Shown here one piece after another: positions 13,401 through 28,400 of a DNA stretch of 64,000 nucleotides; the first letter of the stretch is position 1; each line of letters begins with the position of its first letter. Under the pieces are notes generated by a model, which searched no databases, had not been told where the DNA came from, and saw only the letters and a list, made by a program, of their open reading frames with translations. The stretch spans positions 316,501 through 380,500 of the forward strand of contig JAGFBZ010000566.1 in NCBI GenBank assembly GCA_018398805.1. The letters run 5' to 3'. A program made the translations under genes and the position numbers. The DNA comes from Hirundichthys speculiger (Eukaryota > Chordata > Actinopteri > Beloniformes > Exocoetidae).

Positions 13401-16400
13401 CGGAAGATTTTGACCTGGACGCACCGAAGGTCTCAAACTGTCCTGACTGACATTTAGTTCCTTCTTATTTTCTTAGTTTTACTAAAACGTGCTTTTCAAA
13501 ACATAGTAAAATATGTTTTCAGGATTCACCGTGAGATTATTTTCTGCGTGCGCTTGATTGACAGGTGTACGAGCCAATCCTGTCCCTGGACGACCTGGCG
13601 GAGCGGCTGTGTGTCTTCCAGCAGCAGTACAACGAGACGCTGAGGAGCGGAGCCATGGACCTGGTCTTCTTCAAGGTAACACCAGGCGGCCATGATGGAG
13701 GGCTGACCTTCATCAGGCGGCCATGATGAAGAGCTGACCTTCACCAGGCGGCCATGATGAAGGGCTGACCTTCATCAGACGGCCATGATGAAGAGCTGAC
13801 CTTCACCAGGCGGCCATGATGGAGGGCTGACCCTCATCAGGCGGCCATGATGGAGGGCTGACCTTCATCAGTCGGCCATGATGGAGGGCTGACCTTCATC
13901 AGGCGGCCATGATGGAGGGCTGACCTTCATCAGGCGGCCAAGATGGAGGGCTGACCTTCATCAGGTGGCCATGATGGAGGGCTGACCTTCATCAGGCGGC
14001 CATGATGGAGGGCTGACCTTCATCAGGCGGCCATGATGGAGGGTTGACCTTCATCAGGCGGCCATGATGGAGGGCTGACCTTCATCAGGCGGCCATGATG
14101 GAGGGCTGACCTTCATCAGGTGGCGGCCATGATGGAGGGATGACCTTCATCAGGTGGCGGTCATGATGAAGGGCTGACCTTCATCCGGCGGCCATGATGG
14201 AGGGCTGACCTTCATCAGGCGGCCATGATGGAGGGATGACCTTCATCCAAAACGTGAAGAAGGAGGAGGAGGTTCCTGCAGCTGGAGCTGCTGCTGCTCC
14301 TGGTGCTTGTCTCATTCTGATCTTTGTGTGATCCAATGACAGGACGCCATGATTCACCTGATGCGGATCTCGCGCATCCTGAACACGCCGCAGGGCAACG
14401 CCCTGCTGGTGGGAGTCGGGGGTTCGGGGAAGCAGAGTCTGACGAGGCTCGCGTCCTTCATCGCGGGATACCAAACCTTCCAGATCACCCTGACCAGGTC
14501 AGAGACCCAGAACGTCACAGTTTGTTCCTTTAAAGACTGTATTTGAAGTCACATGTTGAACAGCTTCCAGCTGAAGGCGGTGAACGGTCTAAAACACGCT
14601 GTGTGAACGCTGCAGGTCGTACAACTGCTCCAACCTGCTGGAGGACCTGAAGGTGGTCTACCGGATAGCTGGTCAGCAGGGAAAGGGAGTCACCTTCCTC
14701 TTCACTGACAACGAGATCAAAGAAGAAGCCTTCCTGGGTACCTGGCGCTAGCTGAGCTAGCAGACAGAGATGTGGCTCTGTGAGCCCACCTGTCCCATTG
14801 ACCTCTGACCTCTCTCCTCTGTAGAGTACATGAACAACGTCCTCGCCAGCGGCGAAGTCTCCAACCTGTTCGCTCGTGACGAGGTGGACGAGATCACTCA
14901 GGACCTGATCCCCGTCATGAAGAAGCAGCACCCCCGCCGACCTCCGACCCTTGAGAACCTTTACAGCTACTTCCTGTCCCGCGTGCGGAGCAACCTGCAC
15001 GTGGTCCTCTGCTTCTCACCTGTCGGGGAGAAGTTTCGGGCCCGTGCCTTGAAGGTGAGACTAGGGCTGTGAAAAAAAATCCATTTGGCAATATATAGAT
15101 ATAATATCGATTTTTCAGCTCCTAATATCGATTTGTTTAGGAAAATTAATGTATTCATATATGTGAATACTTAAATGTGCAAAAACACTAATAATAAACA
15201 ATAAATAGGTTGTTTTGAAGCAAATAATTTTGACTCAATTTGTTCTCTGAATGATCAATATCATCTGATGAACATAAACAGCAACTGGATTTTTCATCTC
15301 TACTTTTAATTTTGATATTAACTGGGTAGAATATTGCAGATATATATTGTGATATCGCAATAATATCGCATTGCGTCCCAAGTATCATGATACATATATT
15401 GCGAGGTCCTTTGCAAATACTCACCCTCAGGTGAGACAACGACGAAGAGCGTTTTAGAAGTTCAGAAGTCGGCCCACGACACACACACTACATTACCCAT
15501 AAGGCCACACCATTACCCATAAGGCCACCTTCTTAAAGGGGCCAGGCTGGCTCACAGCATTTCTTCACTGTGAGAGAACGCGCACCACATCCTGTGATGT
15601 TTCCACGATTTTTTCTTGATTTTTTTTTTTTATATTATATATTTATGAAAAATTTGCGAATAACCAAAACCGTGGAACTTAAAGCGCGAATTGGCGATGG
15701 ATCACTGTAGATGTCACTGAAAATCTGAACCTGAAACAGTAAAATAAAGTCCTCATCCGTCTCTTCTGACCCGCAGTTCCCCGGTCTGATCTCTGGCTGC
15801 ACCGTGGATTGGTTCCAGCGCTGGCCCCGGGACGCCCTGGTCGCCGTGTCGCATCACTTCCTGTCCCAGTACAAGGACCTCCGCTGCTCGGAGAAAGTGA
15901 GGGACAGCGTGGTCGTCACCATGGGAGCCTTCCAGGTGGGCGTCGCCCGGCGATGAGCTGCCGACTGTCATTTAAACCCTCTGACCATGTGACCCGATCC
16001 CCCCGCAGGACCTGGTGGCGGAGAAATGCGTCAAGTATTTTGAACGTTTCCGCCGCCAGACATTTGTGACGCCGAAGTCCTTCCTGTCGTTCATCAGCAG
16101 CTACAAGATCATCTACACGGAGAAGATCACCTACGTTGGCACGCTGGCCGACCGCATGAAGACAGGTGGGAACTGGTTCGACTGGTTTTGATGGGGTCAG
16201 AGGTCACGTGGGTGGGGTTACTGCAGCGTTAACCTTCTCTCACCTGGTTTCTACCTGCAGGTCTGGCCAAACTGATGGAGGCGGAGCAGTCGGTGTCCCA
16301 GCTCTCCCAGGAGCTGGTGCAGAAGGAGCAGGAGCTCGTCGTCGCCAACGAAAAGGCCGAAAGAGTCCTGGAAGAGGTTACCGCTAAAGCTGAGGCAGCT

Positions 16401-19400
16401 CAAAAGGTCGTCTGGAGCAGCTTTATGAGAAAATCCAGAAGAATCCATGCATGAACGTTTCTGCAGACGCATGACGACCCACCGTTGCTAACGACATCTG
16501 TGTCTCTACAGGTGAAGCAGCAGGTGCAGAAGGTGAAGGATAAAGCTCAGCTCATCGTTGACGGGATTGAAGTGGATAAAGCAGCAGCAGAGTTAAAACT
16601 GGAGGCAGCCAAACCGGCCATGGAGGCTGCTGAGGCTGCGCTGCTGGTAACCCTCTCACACCTGCCCTGAACCCCACCTGGGGGGAGGGGCTAAACCTCT
16701 ACTCGCTACCGTAGAGCCTCTGAGCTTTCCCATTAAACGAAGGCGGTTTGTGTCTGCAGACCATCAAACCAGCTGACATCGGCACCGTCAGGAAGCTGCC
16801 GAAGCCTCCTCACCTGATCATGAGGATCATGGACGTGGTGGTGCTGCTGTTCCAGAGAAGGGTCCGAGCCTCGTTTCGGGTTCAGGCGTTCGCATCGATG
16901 AAACTCCAGATCTAAACATCTGTCCTTCCTCCAGGTGGACCCGGTGACCAGAGATCCTGAGCGGCCCTGTCCCTGCCCGTCCTGGGCCGAGGCCATGAAG
17001 CTGATGCAGAACTCCGGCTTCCTCAGCATGCTGCTCAACTTCGACAAGGTCGCGCACACGCACACGTCTGAGTAGCTAAACTGGTTAGGATGCTCCTGAC
17101 CAGACTGATACTACACTGAACACCTGCAGGTTGGTCCAGACGCTGAAGCTGTTTCCTGTTTCTGTCCTGCAGGACTCCATCACTGAGGAGATGGTGGAGC
17201 TGGTGACCCCCTACCTGGCGATGGACGACTACGACATGGAGTCGGCCAAGAAGATCTGTGGAAACGTGGCCGGACTCTGCTCCTGGACTCTGGCCATGGT
17301 CGACTTCTACAAGATCAACAAGGAGGTGCTGCCTCTGAAGGTACGTGGACACGCCGTCCATCTTTACTGTCTTTTTCCAGTGGAATCACTGACTGTTTTT
17401 ATTATCGCTGATGTCATCGTGCTCTAAAATCAATATTCAGCCTTGGTTTTAAACATCAAGCAGCTTCATGGATCCACCACTAGTGGGCCTCCTGCCTCCT
17501 GCAGAAAGATAGATGGGGCAGATACAGTAGCAGCCATCCTGCTACTACTGACAGTTACCCATGATGCAAAGCAGAAAGAGGACTGAGGCCTCTTTAAGTG
17601 ATCTCCAATGTACCTTTTTTTTGGTTGAAAGTTGATTCAGTTAGCTGAAAAAAGAGGATTTGTGAAAACCTTAATAAGGTTTGTGATCAAATAGTGAGTT
17701 GAATGAAAAAAAATCAAACGTGTGGCGTTAGCGTGGCGCTGAGCCTCCTCTGGTCATGGATGGAGGCTCCTGTGGTTGGTGTCTGGGCTGAGGTGCATAG
17801 ACATATATAGAGATAGACGCCGCATTTGGCTGTTTGGAAGGAGAAATGCGGCCGCCATCTTGGACCGGTCATTCTCTGGGATTATAACCGTAGACAGAAC
17901 ATGCCTGAACATTGTGTGGGATATTCCTGCTCCAATCGGCGGACCATCAGAAGCAGGGCTCAGGGGATTACTTTTCACAAGTAAGATGTAACATATTTTT
18001 CAGTCTAAAAGACGTCTAATAAACGTCTAATAAACGTCTAACGGTCCCTAGACGTCTGGGCTAAAATCGGTCTACCACTGGTCTAAATGAAAGTTTTAGA
18101 CTAGCCGTTTCTAAATCTAAACTACATTGTACATTGATCAATGACTGTTAAAAATGTTTTAATCCAGCATTTGGCCACCATTTATACAATTTACTATTGT
18201 TTTATTTTGTATTTAATTATTAATGGATTAAATTGTACCGTATAGATTTGCGTTAATATAGACCGATTATGGACGGGCGAATTTCGTGTGTGAACTTAAA
18301 CGAGACGTCTATTGCTCAGTGGGTTACTATAATATTGGTTGTATTTTGTTCATTGAATATTACCAGAGTTGAGAAGGAGCAAAGATCCTTTGTTACCGTA
18401 ACGTTAATGAAACGACGCTAAGCTAATGGCAGTTAACAATGCTACAGTATGTTTATTGTTCACCCGGCTATGAACTGAGACTTGATAAGTCATATTCCAT
18501 AACACTGACTTAGATTACAACTGACACAAGAATTGCTATTGTAGAAAATTATATTGCTATATGCTATTGCTATGTTTTTCAATGTCACTCTGTAGCCTAT
18601 AGTGCATTATATTGTCTGATTAATCTTAATATTGTCATGATCTGAGGGGTTTTGTGTCCTTGGTTTTTGGTTTTGTAGTCTTCCTTCGTTCAGTTTTTGA
18701 AAAAATCTTTAAAAATCTTTAAAAAATCGATAAAAAAATCTTAAACAAGGTGTACCATGTCTCCACAAAACAGATTATTGAATTTTATGAGTGTGTTCAT
18801 CTGGCCAATTAGGCTGTCTCCTCTCATAAAACTTTGAGATAAATAACACTGAGCGGGTGACCGGTCCAAGATGGCGGCCCCAAATCTCGTCAGCGCCAGT
18901 AGGGAGTAGCGTTCGATGCGGCGTCTATCACTATATGTCTATGCTGAGGTGAGTTTAGACTTCAGTTTACAGCTGCTGTTGGGGACAATAGAAGCAGCAT
19001 TCATGTCTATGGACGGTGAAGGGCCACGGTTAGTGTCTGTGCAAAGCATCTTGGGAAAGCAGGAGGTCCAGGCAGCGCGTCAGAACGTTCAGATGAGTCT
19101 GATGTCATCCGGTCAAGTGTCTGCTTAAGTTTATGGCTTCATTCGTGTGTATGTGTGTGTACCTGTGTGTGTGTGTACCTGTGCGTACCTGTGTGTGTGC
19201 GTACCTGTGCGTACCTGTGCGTGTGCGTGCAGGCTAACCTGTCCCAGCAGGAGAGCCGTCTGGGCGAAGCTCAGGCTGAACTTGATAAAGCTCAAGCACA
19301 GCTGGATGCTAAACAGCAGGAGCTGGATGCTGTGCAGGTAAATACACACCTGTGCAGCTTCTTCTTCATGGGATCTGTTGTGCTTGATGCTTGATTGACG

Positions 19401-22400
19401 CGTCCTCAACGTGGCCTCCAGGCGCTTTATGACGCTGCCATGAAGGAGAAGCAGGACCTGCTGGATGACGCTCAGGCCTGCCGCCGTAAGATGTCCAACG
19501 CCACGGCTCTGATCGACGGGCTGGGAGGAGAGAAGGTACGCCCTCACCTGTCACCCAGCGGTCCAGCTCCTCCCCCGGCTCACTCCTGCTCCCGTGGTGT
19601 TTCAGGTCCGCTGGACTCAGAGCAGTGCAGCTTTCCAGACTCAGATCGACCACCTGGTGGGGGACGTGCTCCTGTCCACGGGCTTCCTGAGCTACTCAGG
19701 TCCGTTCAACCAGGAGTACCGGACCCTGCTGCTGGAGCTGTGGAGGAGGGAGATGGAGGAGGAGCTCATCCCCTTCAGCCCTGTGAGACCTCGCTGCTCC
19801 CTCTACCTCACCACACCTGCCTCTGCCTCACCACACCTACCTCTACCTCAACACACCTGCCTCTGCCTCAACACACCTCCCTCTACCTCACCGCACCTCC
19901 CTCTACCACCACACTCCCTCTCTACCTCAACACACCTCCCTCTACCTAACCACACCTACCTCTACCTCAAAACACCTGCCTCTACCTCACCACACCTCCC
20001 TCTACCTCACCACACCTCCCTCTACCTCACCACACCTCCCTCTACCTCACCACACCCCCCTCTACCTCAACACACCTCCCTCTACCTACCACCTGCCTCT
20101 ACCTCAACACAACACCTCCACACCTCCCTCTACCTCACCACACCTCCCTCTACCTCACCACACCTCCCTCTACCTCACCACACCTCCCTCTACCTCACCA
20201 CACCCCCCTCTACCTCACCACACCTCCCTCTACCTCAACACACACCTCCCTCCCTCTACCTCACCTCACACCCCCTCACCACCTCACCACCCCCCCTCTA
20301 CCTCACCACACCCCCCTCTCCACCTCAACACCCCCCTACCTCACCACACCCCCCTCTACCTCACCACACCTCCCTCTACCTCACCACACCTCCCTCCCTC
20401 ACCACACCTCCTCTACCTCACCACACCTCCCTCTACCTCACCACACCTCTCTACCTCACCACACCTCCCTCTACCTCACCACACCTCACCTGCACCTCCC
20501 TCACCCACACTCCTCTACCGCACACCCCTCTACCTCAACACCCTCACCACACCGCCCTCACCTCACCACACTCTACCACCACACCGCCCTCTACCTCACC
20601 CCAACCACCCCCCACCTCACCACCTCACCACCCCCTCACCTCACACACCTCCTCTACCTCACCACACCCCTCACCTCACCACACCTCCCCTACCTCACCA
20701 CACCTCCCTCTACCTCACCACACTCTCTACCTCACCACACCTCCTACCTCACCTCACCACCACACCTCTCTACCTCACCACCACCTCCCACCACCACACC
20801 TCTCTACCTCACCACACCTCCCTCTACCTCACCACCTCCCTCTACCTCACCACACCTGCCTCTGCCTCACCACACCTACCCTCTACCTCAACACACCTCA
20901 TTCTACCTAACCACACCTCCCTCTACCTCACCTCACCACACCTCCTCTCACCACCACACCTCCTCTACCTACCACCTCCTACCTCACCACACCTCCTCTT
21001 CTACCTCACCTCACCACACCTCTCTACCTCACCACACCTCCCTCTACCTCACTGCACCTCCCTCTACCTCACCACACCTGCCTCTGCCTCACCACACCTC
21101 CCTCTACCTCAACACACCTCCCTCTACCTCACCGCACCTCCCTCTACCTCACCGCACTTCCCTCTACCTCAACACACCTCCCTCTACCTCAACACACCTC
21201 CCTCTACCTCAACACACCTCATTCTACCTTAACACACCTACCTCTACCTCACCACACCTGCCTCTGCCTCAACACACCTACCTCTACCTCACCACACCTC
21301 CCTCTACCTCAAACACACCTCCCTCTACCTCAACCACACCTCCCTCTACCTCACCACACACCCTCCCTCACCACACACCCCTACCTCAAAAACACCTCCC
21401 TCTACCTCACCACACCTCCCTCTACCTCACCACACCTACCTCTACCTCAACACACCTACCTCTACCTCACCGCACCTCCCTCTACCTCACCACACCTGCC
21501 TCTGCCTCTGCTCACCACACCTCCCTCTACCTCACCACACCTCCCTCTACCTCACCCACACTCTACCTCAACACACCTCCCTCTACCTCACCACACCTAC
21601 CTCTACCTCACCACACCTCTCTACCTCAACACACCTCCCTCTACCTCACCACAACCTCTCTCTACCTCAACACACCTACCTCTACCTCAACACACCTCCC
21701 TCTACCTCACCACACCTCTCTACCTCAACACACCTCCCTCTACCTCAACACACCTACCTCTACCTCACCACACCTGCCTCTACCACACACCTCTACCTAA
21801 CCACACCTCCTCACCTCAACCACACCTCATTTACCTCAACACACCTCCTCTACCACACACCTCCCTGCCTCACCACACCTACCTCTACCTCAACACACCT
21901 CATTCTACCTCAACACACCTCCCTCCGCCTCACCACACCTGCCTCTGCCTCACCACACCTGCCTCTGCCTCACCACACCTACTTCTACCTCAACACACCT
22001 CCCTCTACCTCACCACACTTACCTCTACCTCACCACACCTCCCTCTACCTCACCACACCTCTCTACCTCACCACACCTCTTTGGATGCCTAAATCTAAAG
22101 AGTCCATCAGACAACATGTTTTTTCTAAGTTACGTTTTGAGTACATTCCTGTAAACTGTTAAACGATTGTTTACGTGAAGGAGGATTATTGTTCCTCTGC
22201 AGGACTTGAACATGATCAGTCTGCTGGTGGACAACCCCACCATCAGCGAGTGGAACCTGCAGGGTTTACCCAGCGACGACCTGTCCATCCAGAACGGCAT
22301 CGTGGTGACCAAGGCGTCCCGCTACCCGCTGCTCATAGACCCCCAGGGCCAAGGCAAGACCTGGATCCAGAACCGAGAGAAGGACCGGCACCTGCAGGTG

Positions 22401-25400
22401 AGGACGGAGCACAGGTGACTGTTATCAGCTGTTTTCCTCAGCTGATACCCTCACATCATCTGTCTCAGGTCACCTGCTTGAAGCATAAATATTTCCGGAC
22501 GCACCTGGAAGACTGTCTGTCTCAGGGACGTCCCCTGCTGCTGGAGGACGTGGGGGAGGAGCTGGACCCCGTCCTGGACAACATACTGGACAAAAACTAC
22601 ATCAAGTCTGGACGCACATATAAGGTGGAACAGCCGCAACACACAGTCACAGGAGACACCCACCTGCTGACAGTTAACTCCTCCCCCTCCTCCTGCAGGT
22701 GAAGGTTGGAGACAAGGAGGTGGACGTGATGGACGGCTTCATGCTCTACATCACCACCAAGCTGGCCAACCCGGCCTACAGCCCCGAGATCAGCGCCAGG
22801 ACGGCTGTGGTGGACTTCACCGTCACCCAGCGAGGCCTGGAGGAGCAGCTGCTGGGACGAGTCATCCTGCTGGAGAGGAAGGTCGCCAGTCAGCCCGTCT
22901 CCTAGGAGACCAGTTAGAAGACCAGTTCAGCTGAGCCAGCAGACATGAGCAGGAGATAATGACCTGGAAATCCTGAATTAGCAACACTAGGGGTGTGAAA
23001 AAAAATCGATTTGGCAATATATCGCGATTTTCAGCCGCCCAATATAATACCAATTTTTCAGCTCCTAAAATTGATTTTTAGGAAAATTGTTTAATTTTCA
23101 CATTTAAGTTTAAGAAAATTCTTTCATTCACTTAAATGTGCAAAAACACTAATAGTAAACAATAAAAAGGTTGTTTTGAAGCAAATAGTTTTGACTCAAT
23201 TTGTCCTCTGAATGATCAATATCATCTGATGAACATATACAGCAACTTGATTTTTCATCTCTACTTTTAATTCTGATATTAACTGGGTAGAATATCGCAA
23301 TATATCATGATATCGTGATATCGCATCGTGACCCAAGTATCACGATTCATATCGTATTGCGAGGTCCTTGCCAATACTCACCCCTAGTCATGTGTAGGGC
23401 TGTGAAAAAAAATCGATTTGGCAATATATCGCGATTTTCGGCCGCCCAATATAATACCAATTTTTCAGCTCCTAATATCGATTTTTTTTCTTCTCACTTA
23501 CAGCGGTTACAATGCTGTCAGTATGTTGTAATGGTTACTTAAATGTGCAAAAACACTAATAATATCAAGTTTTATATCGATCCTAATATCGATTTTTGCA
23601 AAAACATTAATAATAAACAATAAATAGGTTGTTTTGAAGCAAATAGTTTTGACTCAATTTGTCCTCTGATTAATCAATATCATCTGATGAACATATACAG
23701 CAACTTGATTTTTCATCTCTACTTTTAATTTTGATATTAACTGGGTAGAATATCGCAATATATCGCGATTTTCAGCTGCCCAATATAATGTTGATTTTTC
23801 AGCTCCTAATATTGATTGTTTTCTTCTCACAGCAGTTACAATCCTGTCAGTATGTTGTAATGGTAACTTAAATGTGCAAAAACACTAATAATATCGAACA
23901 GTTACAGCAACTTGATTTTTCATCTCTACTTTTAATTTTTATATTAACTGGGTAGAATATCGCAATACATTGCGATATCGTGATAATATCGTATCGTGAC
24001 CTCTGACCCCTAGACACACTGACCTGAAAAACCAGATGTGAGTCACATCAGGTGATAAAAATCTGATCTGGCTCCCTTCAGCCCGTCAGGTGAACTTGGT
24101 TGGACGCCAAAAACCAGAATCAACTCCTTCTGCTCCCAGACGTCTGCATTTAACATGACACCTGTCCAATGAGACGTGTCCTCTCTGTGGACCAACAGGA
24201 GCTGGAGACGGAGCGGGTCACGCTGCTGGAGGAGGTGGCGTCCAACAAGAGGAAGATGCAGGAGCTGGAGGACAGTCTCCTGTTCAGGCTGACCAGCACC
24301 CAGGGCTCGCTGGTGGAGGACGAGTCCCTGATCGAGGTTCTGAAAGACACCAAGATCACTGCGAAGGAGGTACCAGACTCCTCTGCCACGTCTGCAGAGA
24401 GACACCTGCTTGTTCACAGGTAAATGACTAAATCATGAGCTTCTGTCCTCCAGGTCGGAGAGAAGCTGTCTGTCGCTGCGGAGACGGAGGTGAAGATCAA
24501 CATGGCCAGGGAGGAGTACCGGCCGGTGGCCACCAGGGGGAGCATCCTCTACTTCCTGATCGTGGAGATGTCCCTGGTCAACATCATGTACCAGACGTCT
24601 CTGGTCCAGTTCCTGGGACCTCTTTGACTCGTCCATGACCAACTCGGTCAAGTCTCTGCTCACCTCCGAACGCATCTGCAACATCATCAGCTTCCTCACG
24701 TACCAGGTGCCGCTCTGCTGCCGGGCTTCAGGTCCAAACCTGGATCGGTCCCGTAAACGACTTCCTGTCTGTCTCCGCCAGGTGTTCTGTTACACGTCCA
24801 GAGGTCTCTACGAGGAGCACAAGCTGTTGTTCACCTTGCTGCTCGCTCTCAAGATCGACCTGCAGGCCAAGAAGATCCTGCACCAGGAGGTGCTCACCTT
24901 CCTCAAAGGTACCGACCCGGTCCTCCTCCACCCTCCTCTTCTGTCTCAGACTCATAAGAGGCTAACGTCGGGCCGTCTGTGCAGGCGGCGCCTCTCTGGA
25001 CCCGAACTCCGTCCAGCCCAAGACTCAGCGCTGGATCCAGGAGCAGACGTGGCTGAACCTGGTGCAGCTGTCTGGTCTGCACCAGTTCTGCAACATCCTG
25101 ACTCAGGTTGGAGTTCTGGTCCGACCTGCAGTTTCAGAGCGTCCAGAACTTCCTCACCTACGGGGTTCACGTCTCCGTGTGTCCAGGTGAAACAGAACGA
25201 CTGGGCCTGGAGGACGTGGTTCGACAGTCCGGCTCCAGAGGACGCAGAACTACCCGATCAGTACGACGAGAAGCTGGACACCTTCTACAAGCTGCTGCTC
25301 GTCCGGAGCTGGTGTCCGGACCGGACCCTCGCTCAGGTGTGACCACCCACCGGTCCGGTGGCGTGAGGCCGAGGGGGGCGTCGGTCTGCAGGTGACGTTT

Positions 25401-28400
25401 GCTTGTGTTTGATTGAGCAGGCCCGGCGGTACATCTCACAGTCTCTGGGCCAGCGGTACGCTGAAGGCTCGGTTCTGGACCTGGAAGTCATGGTGACTGA
25501 AAGCAACAACAGGACGCCGATGGTGTGTCTGCTGTCGATGGGCTCCGACCCGACGGAGAGCATCGAGGGGCTCGCCAGGAGCAAGGTGAGTGAGCCAGGT
25601 AGATGGACTCAGGTGTGAGACGGCTTAGATGAACACTGTTGTCTACCTGCAGGGGGCGCCGTGCCACCCCATCTCCATGGGTCAGGGTCAGGAGGTCCAC
25701 GCCCGCAGGCTGTTGGCCAACAGCATGATGGTCGGCGGCTGGCTCCTCCTCCAGAACTGCCACCTGGGACTGGACTTCATGGACGAGCTCCTGGACACCG
25801 TCACCATGACGCCGTCAGACAGCGTCCACAAAAGCTTCAGGCTGTGGCTGACGACCGACGTGCACCCCAAGTACCTGACGCCGCAGGATGAAACCGCAGC
25901 GTCGTTTTTATCTCACCTGAGCTTCACCTGAGCTTCTGTGTTTCAACAGGTTCCCCATCACCTTCCTCCAGTCCTCCATCAAGTTCACCAACGAACCTCC
26001 TCTCGGTACGTTCTTCTTTTAGTTACACTGAATCCAGATCATTAAGCTTTAATCTTTACCTGCGTAGACCTGCAGCTGTAACCACGCTGCCTCACCTGTT
26101 CCCTCTCATGTGTCTCCGTCAGGGATGAAAGCAGGTCTGAAGAGAACCTTCAGCGGCATCAGTCAGGAGCAGTTGGACATCACCAACATGCCTCAGTGGA
26201 AACCGCTGCTGTACGCCGTGGCCTTCCTCCACACCACCGTACAGGTGTCCAGAAACACACCTGTCCCGGTGACTGACACAACACCTGACACCTGCACGAC
26301 CGGAAGAACTGATTCCTCTTCTCTTCTTTTTCCTTCGACCCGGCCCAAGGAGCGGCGTAAGTTCGGTCCTCTGGGCTGGAACATCCCCTACGAGTTCAAC
26401 CAGGCGGATTTCACCTCCAGCATCCAGTTTGTTCAAAACCACCTGGACGACATGGATCCCAAGAGAGGAGTGAACTGGAGCTGTCTGCGCTACATGTTGG
26501 GTCAGAACCAGTCCAGCAGATTCATTAGGGATGCACGATAACTGATTTTTAAAACCGCTAACACACACATATACCTAAGATCATTAAATTAATACTATAA
26601 ACAAAACCAAAAGCAGTTTTTACTCTTTAAATGAACAGATATTTATTTTTTCCAATGAAAAACATATTGTCAAACCTCTCAAACATTTTCATAAAGCTAT
26701 CAAACAAACCTATTTGATATCTCACATTAACTTAAATAAGGTTCATTACTGACTGATATAAAAAATAAAGGCTCCTTGAACTGATGGAAATACATGCATC
26801 AGAATTACAAACTGAAAAAGATTAACATTTAAAGGATTTTGACTTGTGGTTCCATTAAAATTAATACCTTTAATTAAAGTAAATAAGGTTCAGTAGTTTT
26901 TGTTTTTTATTTTTTAATCTCATGGAAGCTTTAGATGAGAGGAATGAGGGAGAGGGGAGCACGTTAGCATTAGCTTCCTTTAGCTCGCGTTAGCGTGATT
27001 TCAAAACTCCATGGAAGCGATTGTTATGTTGTAGGTGGCTGATCAGGTTTTACGTATTAAAGCTTGTGCTTCCCTCCTCGTAGAATTCACTCGGAGGATT
27101 CGTCACAAATAACCACCAAACTATCTTCTTCTGAAACTTTAACCAAGTTCCACGCCGCCATGTTTGTTGTGATCAGCGCTGTGCTGCAGGCTGCATTCAA
27201 GGTGTAACGTAAATTCTGACGTTCCCTCGTTTGCTAGTCGTTCTTTCAGCCTTTTCTATTTTTTTCTTGTGTAACGTGGGAGAATACTGCGAATATCAAT
27301 TCAAGTCAGCAACTACTAAAATTATGACCAAGTTAACGAATTGTTTTCTGGCATGAGGGGGTATTCTTGATTTTCCTTATTGAGTAATCGTTTTTCTGAT
27401 TATGCCGACGTCACTTGAACATAACATTCACTGCTGGTAATTTAAGACTTAGAGGGAGCGAGACACTGCTGTGTTGACAGAAATATAAATGTTATCGGGG
27501 CTATTCGTCGTGATATTGGAGTTATCGGGATGACGTCATAATTTCCTGTTATCAGCCTGATAGTTATCAACCTGATAGTTATCCGCCTGATAGTTATCAA
27601 CCCGATAGTTATCGACCCGATAGTTATCCGCCTGATAGTTATCGACTTGATAGTTATCGACCTGATAGTTATCGACCTGATAGTTATCGACCTGATAGTT
27701 ATCGACTTGATAGTTATCGACCCGATAGTTATCGACCTGATAGTTATCGACCTGATAGTTATCGACCTGATAGTTATCGACCTGATAGTTATCGACCTGA
27801 TAGTTATCGACCTGATAGTTATCGACTGATAGTTATCGACCTGATAGTTATCCGCCTGATAGTTATCGACCTGATAGTTATCGACCTGATAGTTATCGAC
27901 CTGATAGTTATCGACCTGATAGTTATCCGATGATATAGTTATCGACCTGATAGTTATCGACCCGATAGTTATCGACCTGATCGTTATCGAGTTATCGACC
28001 TGATAGTTATCGACCTGATATCGACCTGATAGTTATCGACCGATAGTTATCGACCTGATAGTTATCCACCTGATAGTTATCGACCTGATAGTTATCGACC
28101 TGATAGTTATCGACCCGATAGTTATCGACCCGATAGTTATTGACTCGATAGTTATCGACCTGATAGTTATCGACCCGATAGTTATTGACTCAATAGTTAT
28201 CGACCTGATAGTTATCCCCCTGATATTTATCGTTTCGATAGTTATCGACCTGATAGTTATTGACCCGATAGTTATCGACCTGATAGTTATCCGCCTGATA
28301 GTTATCGACTCGATAGTTATCGACCTGATAGTTATCGACCTGATAGTTATCCGCCTGATAGTTATCGACCTGATAGTTATCCCTGATAGTTATCGACCTG

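Noticed and set aside
19594..20910. 438-codon frame starting in dynein exon 38
   Set aside because: Only 19606-19782 is coding; after the donor the frame merely continues into the 20-bp array.
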